DNA of 64,000 nucleotides from Chlamydoabsidia padenii. Lineage: Eukaryota > Mucoromycota > Mucoromycetes > Mucorales > Cunninghamellaceae. Under the pieces are notes generated by a model. It worked only from the letters and a program-made list of their open reading frames with translations, was not told the DNA's origin and did no database searches. A program made the translations under genes and the position numbers. Position 1 is the first letter of the stretch. The number at the start of each line of letters is the position of its first letter. The stretch is taken from assembly GCA_025330725.1 (NCBI GenBank), contig JAIWND010000009.1, forward strand, positions 186,001 through 250,000. Direction: 5' to 3'. Below, piece by piece: positions 1 through 11,405 of the stretch.

Positions 1-1275
1 GATGCAAAGGGGCACATGGTGAAGACATGGTATATACCTGACAGATAATGAAATCATTAGTATCAGTAATCGTTGTTTAGTGTGTATGTGTTATCTGTCA
101 CGGGGGAGGGGTTTTTTTCTTTTGACACTTACCAAGATCCACAAAGTGAAGAGAAGACTGGATATTGGTTGAGTAAAAGTAAGTCCACCATTGAGTAGCC
201 ATAAACTATACAGTCTATGAAGAAAGAGTTGTAAGATTAATAGTTGTATGTAGCATTCCTGAGGAAAGTGTAATTGTGAGCAAGTTACCTTGTTCATCTG
301 TAAATAAGAAATGTATTAGAGGTGTGTATGAGTATGAGGTTTTTTTATTCGATCTTTATCATATGTTGATTTCAGTTGACAATAAAGTAAAAAGGAGAAG
401 GGAGAGAGAAGGGAGATTTCAAAGTCAGGAAAAAAAAAAAAAAAAAAAAGAACAGACGCTAAATTTCAAACCCAGACTACCTTCCTCCCTCCTCCTCCCT
501 CAAAAAATACTCTCCACCGTGCCAATTCATATACTATGGTGCACAGTTGGAAACATTAGGAACGTTAAAGAAGGTCGATGAATAAAAGAAGGAAATATCA
601 AAAGAACAATCAAAATCACCAGTCAGGGGTAATCAAAAAGTTTGCATAAACATAATTTACCACTCCGACGATGATTGGAACTGAGATCCCCATGAACAAC
701 TTTCTTTTTTTTATAAGCATCATGTGTTTTTTGTTTCTCCATATATTATAAAGATGGTGTACCAAACAAACAAACAAATAGAGTTGGTTGGTTGATATAC
801 GCAGATGCTCTCTTCGGGTTTGAATACCCAATCAGATAGATTAATATTTGTCTTTTTATTTTTATTTTTTTTTTCTCACTCGTTCACTCTCTCCCTCTGA
901 TTTATTTAGCCATAAAGGATATAGCGTACTAATTCATCTTATCTTACTTTCATCTACATGAAGAATTTAAACCTTGTGTTTTTTCTTTTATCATTTCATG
1001 GTCGTCTTTTTACAATGATCAAACTCCATTGGGTTTTTTGTTTTACGCCAAATTGAACATTTAGTCTTTTTGAAAGATAACACTTGGTCTATCTCTCATC
1101 AAGATGATTCTCCTGAAAATCTGTTAGTTGGTTTTTTTTTGGGGGGGGGGAGGGAGGCGAGGTTGAAAAGAGACAACAAACAAACAACCCATCACTCGGT
1201 ATGACCAAATTAAAAACCAACATCAATATAAAGACTGGGTGTTAAAATATGTAACATGTAAAACAGAATTGTCAT
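1..1275. other. Left-edge region without a supported gene
   Basis: About 1.3 kb with homopolymer tracts (A-run near 430-450, G-run near 1141-1150). Open frames here are short and have no recognisable family. The longest suggestive one is on the minus strand (616-831) with a hydrophobic stretch followed by a stop; it could be a terminal exon but nothing supports it further. I see no RNA gene. Confidence 0.5.
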
Positions 1276-1381
1276 GGGCGTCTATCTGAAAAAGGGACCT
1301 CTTGATATTCCAACTGATCTGTTTTCATGCATATCATTGAAAAGGGAAATAGAAAGAAATCACATCCCCCCCCGAATTTTT

Positions 1382-1406
1382 AAAATCCCGACTATAGGTA
1401 TAAATA
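1382..1406 (+). promoter_or_regulatory. Promoter of the ankyrin gene: AAAATCCCG element plus TATAAATA
   Basis: AAAATCCCG at 1382-1390 is followed 8 bp later by TATAAATA at 1399-1406. The start codon is at 1676, so the 5' leader would be about 240 nt and pyrimidine-rich. The first element belongs to the recurring GCGGGATTTGAA family seen upstream of many genes in this window. Confidence 0.6.
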
Positions 1407-1675
1407 ATTCGATACCGCGCCTCGTCATTCATTTCTCTTTCTTTCGCTCAAGTTTTTCTTTTTTATCAAGAAATCTTTTTCTATACCCCATTTTTTCTGT
1501 TTGTTTTTGTTATTTTATTAACCTTGTACATTTTTATATTCTCAAACCTTTTTTATTGTACACTTCCCACATTCTTCTTCTTTTTTACTATACCAACCTC
1601 AACAATAACAAAAACAAACAAAAAAAACAAACATACACACACTTTATCTGTATACACACATTGATTTTATTCTGA

Positions 1676-3840
1676 ATGGCTACTCTTACTCTTTTACCTG
1701 ATACTGGGCACCATCATCCTCAGGGCACCAACAACAACAACAACAACAACAACAACCCTGGCCATCATCATGCCAAACAGAAATGCACTTCTGCCACCTG
1801 TTGCTCTCCTTCTCGTCTCTGGCGATCTATTCAACAATTCATTGGGGAAAACAACAAACAAGATCTCATCCAACTCTGTCAAGATCCAAACAAGGCAACG
1901 CATGTGCTTCGTGTGCTATTGACCTCTCGATTGACCAATGATGCTTCCTTGTACCCTGCATCTAACAAGCATAGGGTGCTTCAACTCAAATCAACCGACC
2001 CTTCTTGCTCTCCTCTTCTGTATCGTGCCAAGGTGAATGCTCTGTTTGGGAAAACTGCCACTGATCTGAATGCTCTTCAATTGGCTCTCTTTCATCATCA
2101 AGAAGGTATTGCGTGTTATCTTTTGCAACTGATCCGACAACATGCTCCAGAAAAGGATCGAACCATGTTTGTGAATCATCTGTGGGGTGCTCGAAATGGT
2201 TCTCTTCATTTGGCCTGTTTCTTGGGTATGCCGCGTGTGGTGCAACTCTTGCTCGAGATGGGGGTCCTGCCTGATGCTACGAATGGGAAACTCAAGACTC
2301 CTTTGGACTGTTGTGTGGATGGTGATGCTTCTTATTTGGATTGTCGTACTTTGATTGAACAAGCTCTTTTGATCAAGAATGGCAAGAAATTGTCGGTGGA
2401 TACTTCGTCTCCTTCTCCTTCGACAGGCGTAGCTGTGGTATCTCCTCTTGATGCTAATACTGGTGGTGCAAAGGAACCTGCTAATGTGAACAAGATCATG
2501 GTGAAACGAATCAAGTCGAAAGGGGACGATAAGAAGATTAACAAGTCTTCCTCTCCTCCTCTTGGTATGAACGATCCCGTGGTGGTCTCTCCCCCTCCAG
2601 TTGCTGCTTGGTCTGATCATCATCCTGTTCAGGTACATTCTCTGGATCCTATGGATGGTTCTGTCTTTTTGGATTCTTCAACCACTTATTCGTCTGGTCA
2701 GAAACATGCGCTGGCTCCTCCTCTTGTCGACTTTGTCTTACCTGCCTTTGATCTTGAAGACGACGACGACGATGATGATGATGATGATGATGACTATGGC
2801 ATGAAGTATCAAGATATATGTTGGTCTCCTCCTTTGTTACCTCTGGATGATCCATTTCCGAACTATGGTCATGGCGAAGATGATGAATTAAATCATGATA
2901 TTCTTTCTTTACCTCTTGTTTTGAATCCATTGGGAATATCTCTGGTGTACAAATCTGATACGACCAATCTGGGCTTGTTGGGTGATCTGGTAATAGATCA
3001 TGGCACTGATGCTTGTGATTCTCCTTTGGATTCTTGTCAAGATGATGGTGATTCTTCTCTGGATTCTTGTCAAGATGATGGTGATTCTTCTCTGGATTCT
3101 TGTCAAGATGATGGTGATTCTTTTCCTCTGGTGAATTCTTCTCAAGGCGGTGATTCTTCTTTGGGTTCTTCTCAAGTGGGTGATGCTTCTTTGGACTCTT
3201 GTCAAGATGATGACTCTCCTGTGGATGATTCTTTAAAGCTGACTTGCGTTGATGATCCTGGGAAACATCCATTGGCGGTACTGTCGAAAGCCATCCATCA
3301 TGGTGATATATCTACTGTGCATCAAGTCCTTTGGCAGCATGGGGTCGATACATCTCATGGCGATCATGCTTCGCTACTTCAATTGGCCACGATACTTAGT
3401 GGTGGCACATTCATGTCTTATCTCAATGATCCGGGTCAAGATTTGTTTTACTTTAATGGTAAGGAGGAAAAAAAAAAAAAAGATTGGCTTTTTGTCTATA
3501 GTATACTAATCCTTTTTTTCTTTCTAGACCTGACATCAAACTCGGGATTTAAAAATTGGCATTCCAAAAACGATCGGGGTCCGAATGTTGCATTGATCGA
3601 TCTTTTTGCAGAAACCAATGATGGCTTTACTCTTCAAGACTATATAAGGTTCCAAACAGCTGGCTTCCATCGTCAATGTAAGTGCATGACACATTCCATC
3701 TTACAAATCAAGATACTAACTTTTTATTTGATTCAATAGCGATGCATTGTTTTACTCAAGAAGCTCCGTCTGGTGGTTATCTGTATGATTCGTCTCCTGG
3801 ATTAGGTATACTCCCCTTGTTGGTGGACACCTATACATAA
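1676..3840 (+). CDS. Ankyrin-repeat protein with acidic repeats
   Basis: Three exons by splice signals: 1676-3458, 3528-3677, 3740-3840; introns of 69 and 62 bp are GT-AG and phases close, giving about 677 residues. Residues around 125-215 look like ankyrin repeats (NALQLALFHHQEG, then GSLHLACFLGMPRVVQLLLE with a following TPLD). The middle is Ser/Asp-rich, with a 12-Asp run near 2758-2793 and tandem copies of an 11-residue LDSCQDDGDSS unit near 3020-3120. A conserved-looking tail follows (SKAIHHGDISTVHQVLWQHG). Role unknown: ankyrin repeats usually bind partner proteins. The last exon could instead splice again at GTATAC after 3815, which would change only the C-terminus. AATAAA-like signal near 4466. 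Confidence 0.8.
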
Positions 3841-4787
3841 TCAAATCATCTCTCCTTCAAGTGTGCCTGTCACTTCAATTTTTTACTTTTTGGATTACCA
3901 GGGTAAACTATTTTCCTTTTTTTGGATTGGCCGATGGAACAAGAAAAAACGCACTTTGTAATGGAAACGTAAAAAAAAAACTTTACTTAGGAAAATAGGT
4001 ATTTCACCCTGAACCCCAATTCCATTCTTTCCCCCTTCCGAATCCTTCACTCTGATAGTTGATTCCCCTTTTGTGTGTTTTACCCTCTCTCTCTCTCTCT
4101 CTCTCTTATTTTGTATATAGTTTATGGACGATGGCTAGAAGTGTGTGTTCTTACTAGTTATCCATTCCTTTACTATATACACTTTTATACATATTTATAT
4201 ATATCTTCCCCTCCCCCCTTTTGTGTGTATTATACTTCCTCCCTCCCCCCTTTATATCTTGTATGTATGTGTGTTATACTGCAAAACTTTCCCCACTTTA
4301 TGTTTATGATCACTCTATTATGTTGTACTCTTTTGTACCTTGACTTATTTTATGTATACCTCTCCCCCCTTATTTGATTTTTTTTTTTTTACACTTGGAA
4401 CTGTAGATACAACCTTTTCACTTTTATATATTCATCTGAAAGTAACCTTATTATGTTTAAACCACAATAAAATATATCTTTTAACTTGACTTGACTTGAC
4501 TTATACTTGACTTTGTGATCATATGTTTGAATTGATTGTTAAAAAAAAAAACCAGGTTGCATGATTCGTGCATGCTTGTTTAGGTCGTACAGACTTTTAA
4601 TCCTGTCAAAATAAAAAAAGAGACGAGACCGAGACACTTTATTCATGCACAAATGTGTCTCCTTAGTTTATAAGGTAGAAGGTACATACACACCCCGGTT
4701 TATTTTATTATGGATATGATTAGATAAATAAAAAATAACTAACTAAAAAAAACTAAATGGAGGGGGGCTAAATTAATGATAACTAGA
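3841..4787. other. Convergent 3' region
   Basis: Pyrimidine-rich 3' untranslated DNA of the ankyrin gene, ending near an AATAAA-like signal at about 4466, then the 3' flank of the opposing Ser/Thr-rich gene. CT and TATA microsatellites occur near 4085-4110 and 4190-4205. A TTCATGCAC copy lies at 4642-4650. No gene seen. Confidence 0.6.
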
Positions 4788-7775
4788 CTACACGAAGAAT
4801 TGGGTGTTTCCACGAGAGAGATGATGGACCAACATTTCATCCAGTTTATACGCATTCAGTTCATCTTTGATTTGTTGTGCCAAGTGAGCCGTGAGATGGG
4901 TGCAAACCGCATAAGGATCCGAAGCACGATCGTAATCATGTTTTGAGAAGGTGTCCTGGACTTTGGCGGTTGAGATAAATCGTACATGCAATTTCTTCTT
5001 TTTCTTCTTTGCCTGGTTATCTGTTGCTTTGGTCTTTATTGGTGCCGCCGCTTTCAATGCTGGTTTGTTGTTGTTGTTGTTGTTCTTGATGATTGGTTCG
5101 GTGATACTTCGTTTTGGTGATTTCAGAGTCAATCGAGGATTGGAAGTCAGGACAGCAGATGGATTGGTGGATGTGTTGGTCTTGGTGGCAGTGGGTGTAG
5201 GTGAGGACAAGATGACAGGTGCCAGAGAGCAAGATGATGGTGGTGATGATTCGATAGAGGATTGAGCTGAAGCAAAAGTCAAGTTGGATGAGAATGAGGC
5301 GGTGGATGATGCTGAAAGTGACAATACTGATTGGTTGACGCTTGAATCCAAAGGTTCTGGTGATTCAGATAAGGAAGAGGTCGAGACAGTGACAGATAAT
5401 GTGGTGCTGGATGAATGATGAGATGATGTCGAGCATGTTGGAGATATAATCATATTCCCTTGAATCACTCGAGTATCAGCATCGAAAGAATGACCATATA
5501 CTAAAGTCGTGCTTGTGGTGTTTGTCATCAAAGTATCATCTTGAGTTTTACATGGTGGCTGTGATGATTTGATAGTTGATTTGGTAATGCGTTCCATTTC
5601 CTGTTGCTTGGTTGTAGCCACCGTCGTCTTTACCCCTTGTTGCTGTTGTTGTTGTTTTCGATAAGTCAGCTTTTTGTTCGTGGCATTAAGAGATGGAGAA
5701 GACGATCTATCAGGTGGTGTTGTAGTCGTTCTTTGAACTAATGTTAACCAAGTTAGTTAGCCTCTATCTATTCCATACTAGTTTTTTTCTTTTTCTTTTT
5801 ACCTTTCCCCATATCAGCTCGGTTCTGTTGAGGACTAGAAGCCACTACCTTATCTTGTTTCGATTTCTTTGGTGAGTAACGAGAAGAAGCATGTTGCACA
5901 GAGCATGAGGGTACAAAAGATCGAGAGAAATGAGACCAAGATTGAGCCATAGGTGAAGCAGATGATGTCGATAAATGTTGTTGTTGTTTCTGTGGTGGTG
6001 GTGGCGATCCTCTAGGACGATAAGTAGACGTTGTTGATTTCTTCTTGGTCGCTTTTGTTGCTACAGATTTCGATGATACTGGTGTAGGTAGTCGTGATGA
6101 TGGCCTTTGATCAAGCTTGTTGTTGTTGTTGTTGTTGTTGTTGTTTGTGTTGGATTGGAACCTTGTCTTGATCTTCTCGGCAAAAGATGTGCTTTTGGAG
6201 GTAACAGTGGCGGCAACTGATGGTGATGGTGTTATTGAAATAGCATCAAATGATGATCTTGGTGCTATATATGAAGGTGCAATAGGTGAAGTCATCGATC
6301 CAGTTGGTGCTTGTGTTGTTGTTGTTATTGTTGTTGGATCCAAAGTTGGTTTTTGTTGTCGAAGTTTTTGAAACGCCGTCAGGAATCGAGAAGGTGGCAT
6401 TGACGAAGTAGTGGTGAACATGGTCTCTGCAGTAAAAGGTGTAGGTGATAATGAAGGAGAGGAAGGCAGTTGCATGCCATTGTCAGATAAAGTTCCTACT
6501 TTCATTGTTGTTGTTCCTGTGGAGCCATCCGATACTGTAGTAACTTTGAGTTGATGATTGAATGGTGCATTAGGTGTAAGAGGTGAAGATGTTGTCAAAG
6601 AAGAAGACGAAGAAGATGGTGAGCAATCGTCTTCATCGCCATCCTTTCCAACCAGAGGTGATGCCAAAAACAGAGGTGAGATTGTGGCATTCGATGAAGG
6701 AGACTGAGGTGTTGTAGAATCAAGGTGGTGAATATGATAATGGTGATAAAGATGAAGAGAGTCGTTCGAGTTTGTAGTTGGAGCCCATTGTTGTTGAGAT
6801 CCTTTTGATAGAATAGGAGAAGAAGTCGAGAAACAAGTCGGTGCTGGTGGTGGATGCCAAGATCGTGCTTTACTGTCGTGTTTATGTTGTAAATGATGGT
6901 GAGCCTTTTTAAGTAAAGCAGAAGAAGTCGAATGACGCTTTCCAATATCGTCAAATGGTTGTTGTGGTTGTCGCCGGTGAATGTGGTGTTGACTGTTATT
7001 TGGAATAGGAGAGGAAGAAGAAGGGAGGACGCCACCAGCACCCGTTTTGGAGCTAAGGTTTGACTTTTTCAGGACTTCCTTAAACCTTGATTTGATTGAT
7101 TTCTTTTTGGACTCCATCAATGCAATATTACCATCTTCTTTATCGACACCTGTATTTGTTGCTGCCCAGGTATGAGTGGTGGTGGTAATGATATCATCTG
7201 ACATGTCCGTCGGGTCAGTTGGTGTTATTAAAGGAGAAGAGGACGGTGTGGTGATAGGAGTATATGTGTATGCGGCGACACAATCCGATGCTTGATTGGT
7301 TGCTACTATTAAGGAGGTGTTGTCGCGATGACTGACCGCTGATTTTGATGAGGATGCTTGTATATGATGATGGTGGTGGTGATAATAATGATGATGGTGA
7401 TGATGATGATGCTGTTGTTGTTGATTAAGAGTATCGTTTCCTTGTTCTGATTGTTGTTGTTTTACACCCAATGATTCTTCTGTTGACGCAGTTGTCATTA
7501 ATGCGTTTTGATCATGACTATCCAAAGTGAGAAGAGAGAGGTCCTGGATGATTGTGGTAAATGCCGATATTTTATACAAGTTACAAAGAATGATCAAAAT
7601 AATAAGTAATACATTCCTGGTTCTTTCTTTATTTTTCCCCCTCCCCAACCATTATCACATATGATAAGAATGGCTACTATCTTACCTTTTTGTTGGCTTG
7701 ATTGTTTGTTGATGTGGTTAGTTCCGGTGAATGAGTTAACAAAGGTGGAGTTGGCAAAGTATCAAACAATGACAT
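4788..7775 (-). CDS. Large Ser/Thr-rich protein with Bni4-like C-terminal motif (putative PP1 regulator)
   Basis: Three exons: 7775-7686, 7543-5803, 5737-4788; both introns are GT-AG and phases close, giving about 926 residues. The start ATG at 7775 opens MSLFDTLPTPPLLTHSPELT. Most of the protein is low complexity: Ser/Thr/Pro-rich, with poly-His/Tyr, poly-Gln and poly-Asn tracts. Only the last 70 residues look conserved: basic KKKKLHVRF, then KHDYDRASDP, IKDELNAYK and a tail EMLVHHLSRGNTQFFV. A VRF site followed by YDR, an IK-EEL-N-F/YK block and a VH-S-T-FF end is, from memory, the pattern of fungal Bni4-type protein phosphatase 1 targeting proteins; I infer that role. A database profile search would settle it. 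It lies 305 bp downstream of the methionine sulfoxide reductase gene on the same strand. Confidence 0.65.
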
Positions 7776-8079
7776 GGGCAATAAAAGTAATAATAAAAAG
7801 GAAGGAAGGTATAAAAAAAGAGTGTGTAAGAATAAAGAAACAGGGGAAGAAGAAGAAGAAGAAGAAGAAGAAGAGAAAGAAGATAAAGTAAAAGAAGAGG
7901 ATTTATATAAAGAAGTGGATGAGAGAGAGAGAGAGGGGAGGGGGTTAGGAAGATAAAGGGACATGAAAGGAGGAGAGGAGACCTCCTTCCAAAAAGCATA
8001 CACAGCATAATCGTACATAATACATAATAGGTTTTTTATTGGTTGATAAATGTTGTCGTATAAATGTTGATCCAATACA

Positions 8080-8847
8080 TTAGTTTGTCCATACACAATT
8101 GTTGATAATAATCTTTGCAATAGTTTCCAATCCAGTCTTGTCTTCTTCACCAAATCCGTCCTTTTCTTGACAGTCAATATCCAATACACCAATAAGTTTC
8201 TATTATCATAATCATAAAAAGGCATTTCAGTCTTCTATAATCCATCCATCCTCCTCCTCCCTCCTCCTTTTTATTATCCACTTACTCCGTTTACCACTAA
8301 TGGCACTACAATTTCAGAATTGGACGCCGAGTCGCACGCAATATGACCGGGGAATTCGTGCACATCACGTACCAGTTGAGTTTCCATTGTACTTGCTGCC
8401 GCCCCACAGACACCTTTACCAAATGGGATTTCCGTACAAGCAACCTACCATAATAATCATAGAGTGTCATGTATGAGTATCAAGTATTTTTTTTTTTTCT
8501 TTGGTTTGTTTACCTTGCCTTGGAAAGGACCAAGAATCAAACGCTGATCGTTGTTGGGATCCGTAATGTAGAAACCAGCCCAATTGATAGGTTTTTCTTG
8601 AAAGTGTGCCAGACTGTTTAATTCATGAAAGATCACTGCTGAGGCATTCGACAGATTGGTTACCTGATCCACACGAGAAGAAAAGAGGTGAGTAAAGGTG
8701 ACATGACTAATCAACTACTCTTTTTTTTTTCAACGCACCTACCCAGAAGGTTTGATCTTCAGTGATGGCCTTAATTTGTTCAGCGAGATCCGTGTAGAAT
8801 TCGACTTTGGGAAGGTGAGGATTAGTGTTGGTCCCAATATCTTTCAT
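8080..8847 (-). CDS. Free methionine-(R)-sulfoxide reductase (GAF domain)
   Basis: Four exons: 8847-8743, 8663-8514, 8444-8286, 8199-8080; phases close, 177 residues. The product reduces free methionine-R-sulfoxide in the cytosol, part of oxidative-stress repair (yeast YKL069W and bacterial MsrC family). Family blocks visible: NWAGFYI, LGPFQGKVACTEIPFGKGVC, HEFPGHIACDS and a final IGVLDIDC. Cysteines fall at residues 88, 98 and 122, the same 10 and 24 spacing as the three redox cysteines of the E. coli enzyme (84, 94, 118). The start MKDIGTN is preferred because upstream in-frame sequence is basic and unlike the family. It has a CGGGATTTGAA element about 80 bp upstream. Confidence 0.95.
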
Positions 8848-8926
8848 GATTGTTGTAATTAAAAGAGAAACAAAGAGAGGGCGTGGAAAATTGCGACTTT
8901 TTATTTTTGATTTTAGCACCTATGAT

Positions 8927-8939
8927 ATTTCAAATCCCG
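8927..8939 (-). promoter_or_regulatory. GCGGGATTTGAA-family element upstream of the Msr gene
   Basis: Reads CGGGATTTGAAAT on the gene strand, about 80 bp before the ATG at 8847. It is one copy of the recurring promoter element described in the findings. Confidence 0.5.
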
Positions 8940-9104
8940 AAAAAGACAAAGAGAACAAGAGAGATCATGAATCCCCAACTTGATCAAGATGATATCAAGG
9001 GTCAATGATTAACTTTTTTTTTTTTTACATTTGTTTAACATGAATACATGTGGGAGAGTCCGTGATTCATCGTCAGGGGTGTGGCGCACCAAGGGCACCT
9101 CTAT

Positions 9105-9108
<4 letters not shown>

Positions 9109-9147
<39 letters not shown>
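9109..9147. repeat. Long poly(A) tract
   Basis: About 39 consecutive A residues in the spacer between the Msr and FKBP genes. Length in an assembly is unreliable for such runs. Confidence 0.85.
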
Positions 9148-9149
<2 letters not shown>

Positions 9150-9233
9150 TTAAAGCCCGATGTTAGGCAGGCAGGCAGGTTCATGCACCCGTCTTTATTT
9201 AAAATAGTGATTTACATTAAACTATGACTATTG

Positions 9234-10856
9234 CTAATTTAATTCTACCAATTTGATCTACATAGAGGTATATGTTAGTATATTAACCCACTGTTCTTAC
9301 ATTATCTGTTAAAAAAAGACTTACATCGAATACCAATGTTGCATTTGGGGGAATATCAGGAGGCATACCACGTTGTCGATAGGCCAGAGCTGAAGGTATA
9401 GTTAATTTTCGTTCTCCCCCTACTTTCATACCGGCCACACCAATGTCCCACCCACGAATGACTTTTCCCTTGCCCAAAGTAAAGCGGAAGGGAGGACCAG
9501 CAACATTAGAGTCAAACTTTTTACCATTCACTAGTTTCCCTACATAACGAAGTGCCACCTTTTTTATAAAATAAAGTGAGTTTCTTTTTTGATCATCTTT
9601 TATTCCCCTTTGAGTTTGTTTTACCTGATCACCTGATTTTGCCGCCACGCCTTGACCCACTTTCTTGTCTTCCACCACTAATCCATTAGGTAAGCGTCTG
9701 ATTTTCGATCCAGTTGGTTTTACATCGAGTGATGGTTTACGTTCGTTTGCTTTTTGTGGAGGTTTTACATCAAGTGATGGTTTACGTTCGTTTGCCTTTT
9801 GTGGAGGTTTTACATCAAGTGGTGGTTTACGTTCGTTTGCTGTTTGTGGAGATGACGATGAAGATTCAGGCTGTTGTTGTTGTTGCTGTTGTTGTTGTAT
9901 CTTTTGTATTGTTTGGCCCATGGTTTTCAATATACTCTGAATTTGTTGCTGCATATCTTCACAAGCAGATAGAGATTGTTGATCCACCGACGCTGGTTTT
10001 TGCCTCTTTGGTAGTGGGGACGGAGATGAATTCATCAATCGTTTCGTTTGACTTGGTTCGGTGGGAGACGACGTATCTTGTTCCTTGTGAGTGGAAGAAG
10101 AATCACTGGTTTCAGTTCCATCAACAGTATCTGGACTACATTAGACCAAATTATTACATGTTTATCATATCCCCCTCCCCCTCTCCATTGACTTGCCTTT
10201 GTTGACTACATTCATTGGTAAATCGTTTATCTTCTTTTGCAGTGTCATCATCAAATACATAATTTCCTGTCAAATGTACCGCACTATAAGCAATACAGTT
10301 AGTTAGTATTCATTTACCATATTACCCTATTTTATTCATTTGTTCGCTTACTTGTCCCCTTTCACCGAGAAGGTCACTTGTTCACCTTCCATAAGAGTCA
10401 GTCCTAATATTTGCTGTTCCAACTAGACAGGACAAGTAAAAACATATGAGTAAAGTACACTTGTCAATCACCACAAACCAATTGTCAGTTACCTTTTCTG
10501 GGATCAAGGAGCAAACGACAAACTCTTCCTCGTCCACCTTTATGATTAAAGAGCACCGCGTGTTGGATTGGATCTTGTCAGTCAAAGAAGCCTATTAGTG
10601 AGTACCAATACACCATTCAAAAGTAAGATATATTGTTAGTTGATTCATTAGTTGTATTGTGAAAAGTGAGTTATCTTTTTTTTTTTTTTTTGGATCAGTA
10701 CCATTGTAATAATGAAGGGTACGGTGACGTTCTGAGTATACTGTTTTCCAGGCAGGACCTGAAGACCTAGCCGAGATAATAATAGCATGAGTGAGGTTTT
10801 TAGTGTATTGTTCATATCTTATTAGTTAGCTTACCCCAAAATCCTTGAATGTTCAT
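9234..10856 (-). CDS. Fpr3/Fpr4-type nucleolar FKBP peptidyl-prolyl isomerase
   Basis: Eight exons: 10856-10835, 10766-10702, 10591-10493, 10422-10352, 10283-10197, 10135-9625, 9558-9325, 9257-9234; 370 residues, all phases close. Residues 1-100 form the nucleoplasmin-like domain (MNIQGFWG, then [14 protein letters not shown], then [14 protein letters not shown]). An acidic/Ser linker follows with three copies of a 15-residue [19 protein letters not shown] repeat, and a C-terminal FKBP domain ([32 protein letters not shown], ending FDIKLVELN). Family members act as histone and rDNA chaperone isomerases in the nucleolus. Intron 5 (10196-10136) starts with GC rather than GT (AAAG/GCAAGT). The gene is divergent from the MFS transporter. 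Confidence 0.93.
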
Positions 10857-11405
10857 GACAGAGATTGTTTAGAGAGGAGAAGAGAGAAGAGAAGGACCAC
10901 CCTAACCTCCCTTCAAAAAAAAAAAAAAAAGTTGAAGATCAGATTGAATATTTGAATCCCCGCTCCAGGTCAAGCTTGATCCCTTTTCAGGTTATCTTTA
11001 GTATCCCCAAACATCATGTTCGTAAAGACATCCATTCTTCCCTCTTTACGGTTTATCTTTGGGGACTTTTATGCGGAAAGCGTAATATAATACTAAAGAT
11101 TTTTAATGTGAAAGAGTGTAGCTCTTACTTACTGAAAAGGATGTCTACGCCTACGATACCTGAGTAGCACTGCTCGAAAAGTGTTTTTACATTTTTATTC
11201 TCAAGTAGTTGGTTGGGAACAACTACAAAAGGGTCGACTATTAGCATGTAGCATGAATGGTAGTGTGGTACCCAGCTTCTTTTTTTGGAAATCCCCCCTC
11301 CTTTCGCTGGATGGCAAAGAAAGCGGGTGATGGCGGTGATTAAATTAATCTCAATCTGCCTTTATTAACCTTTTTTTCTCTCTTCCTTTTCTTCTTCTTC
11401 TCTTC
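10857..11405. other. Divergent promoter region between FKBP and MFS genes
   Basis: About 550 bp shared 5' region. It holds TTTGAATCCCCGC at 10951-10963 (about 100 bp from the FKBP start) and GGCGGTGATTAAATTAA at about 11332-11348 (about 65 bp from the MFS start), both resembling the recurring promoter element. An open frame 10865-11167 (+) has no family likeness. Confidence 0.5.

Noticed and set aside
2649..3272. 207-codon His/Lys-rich minus-strand frame across the ankyrin gene
   Set aside because: Complement of GAT/TCT-rich repeats; a composition shadow.
6595..7041. Leu/Thr-rich minus frame overlapping the Ser/Thr-rich protein
   Set aside because: Alternate frame of the same exon; the called frame continues across spliced introns in phase.
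10865..11167. Open plus frame between FKBP and MFS genes
   Set aside because: Lies in the shared divergent promoter and is low-complexity at the start; no homology pattern.
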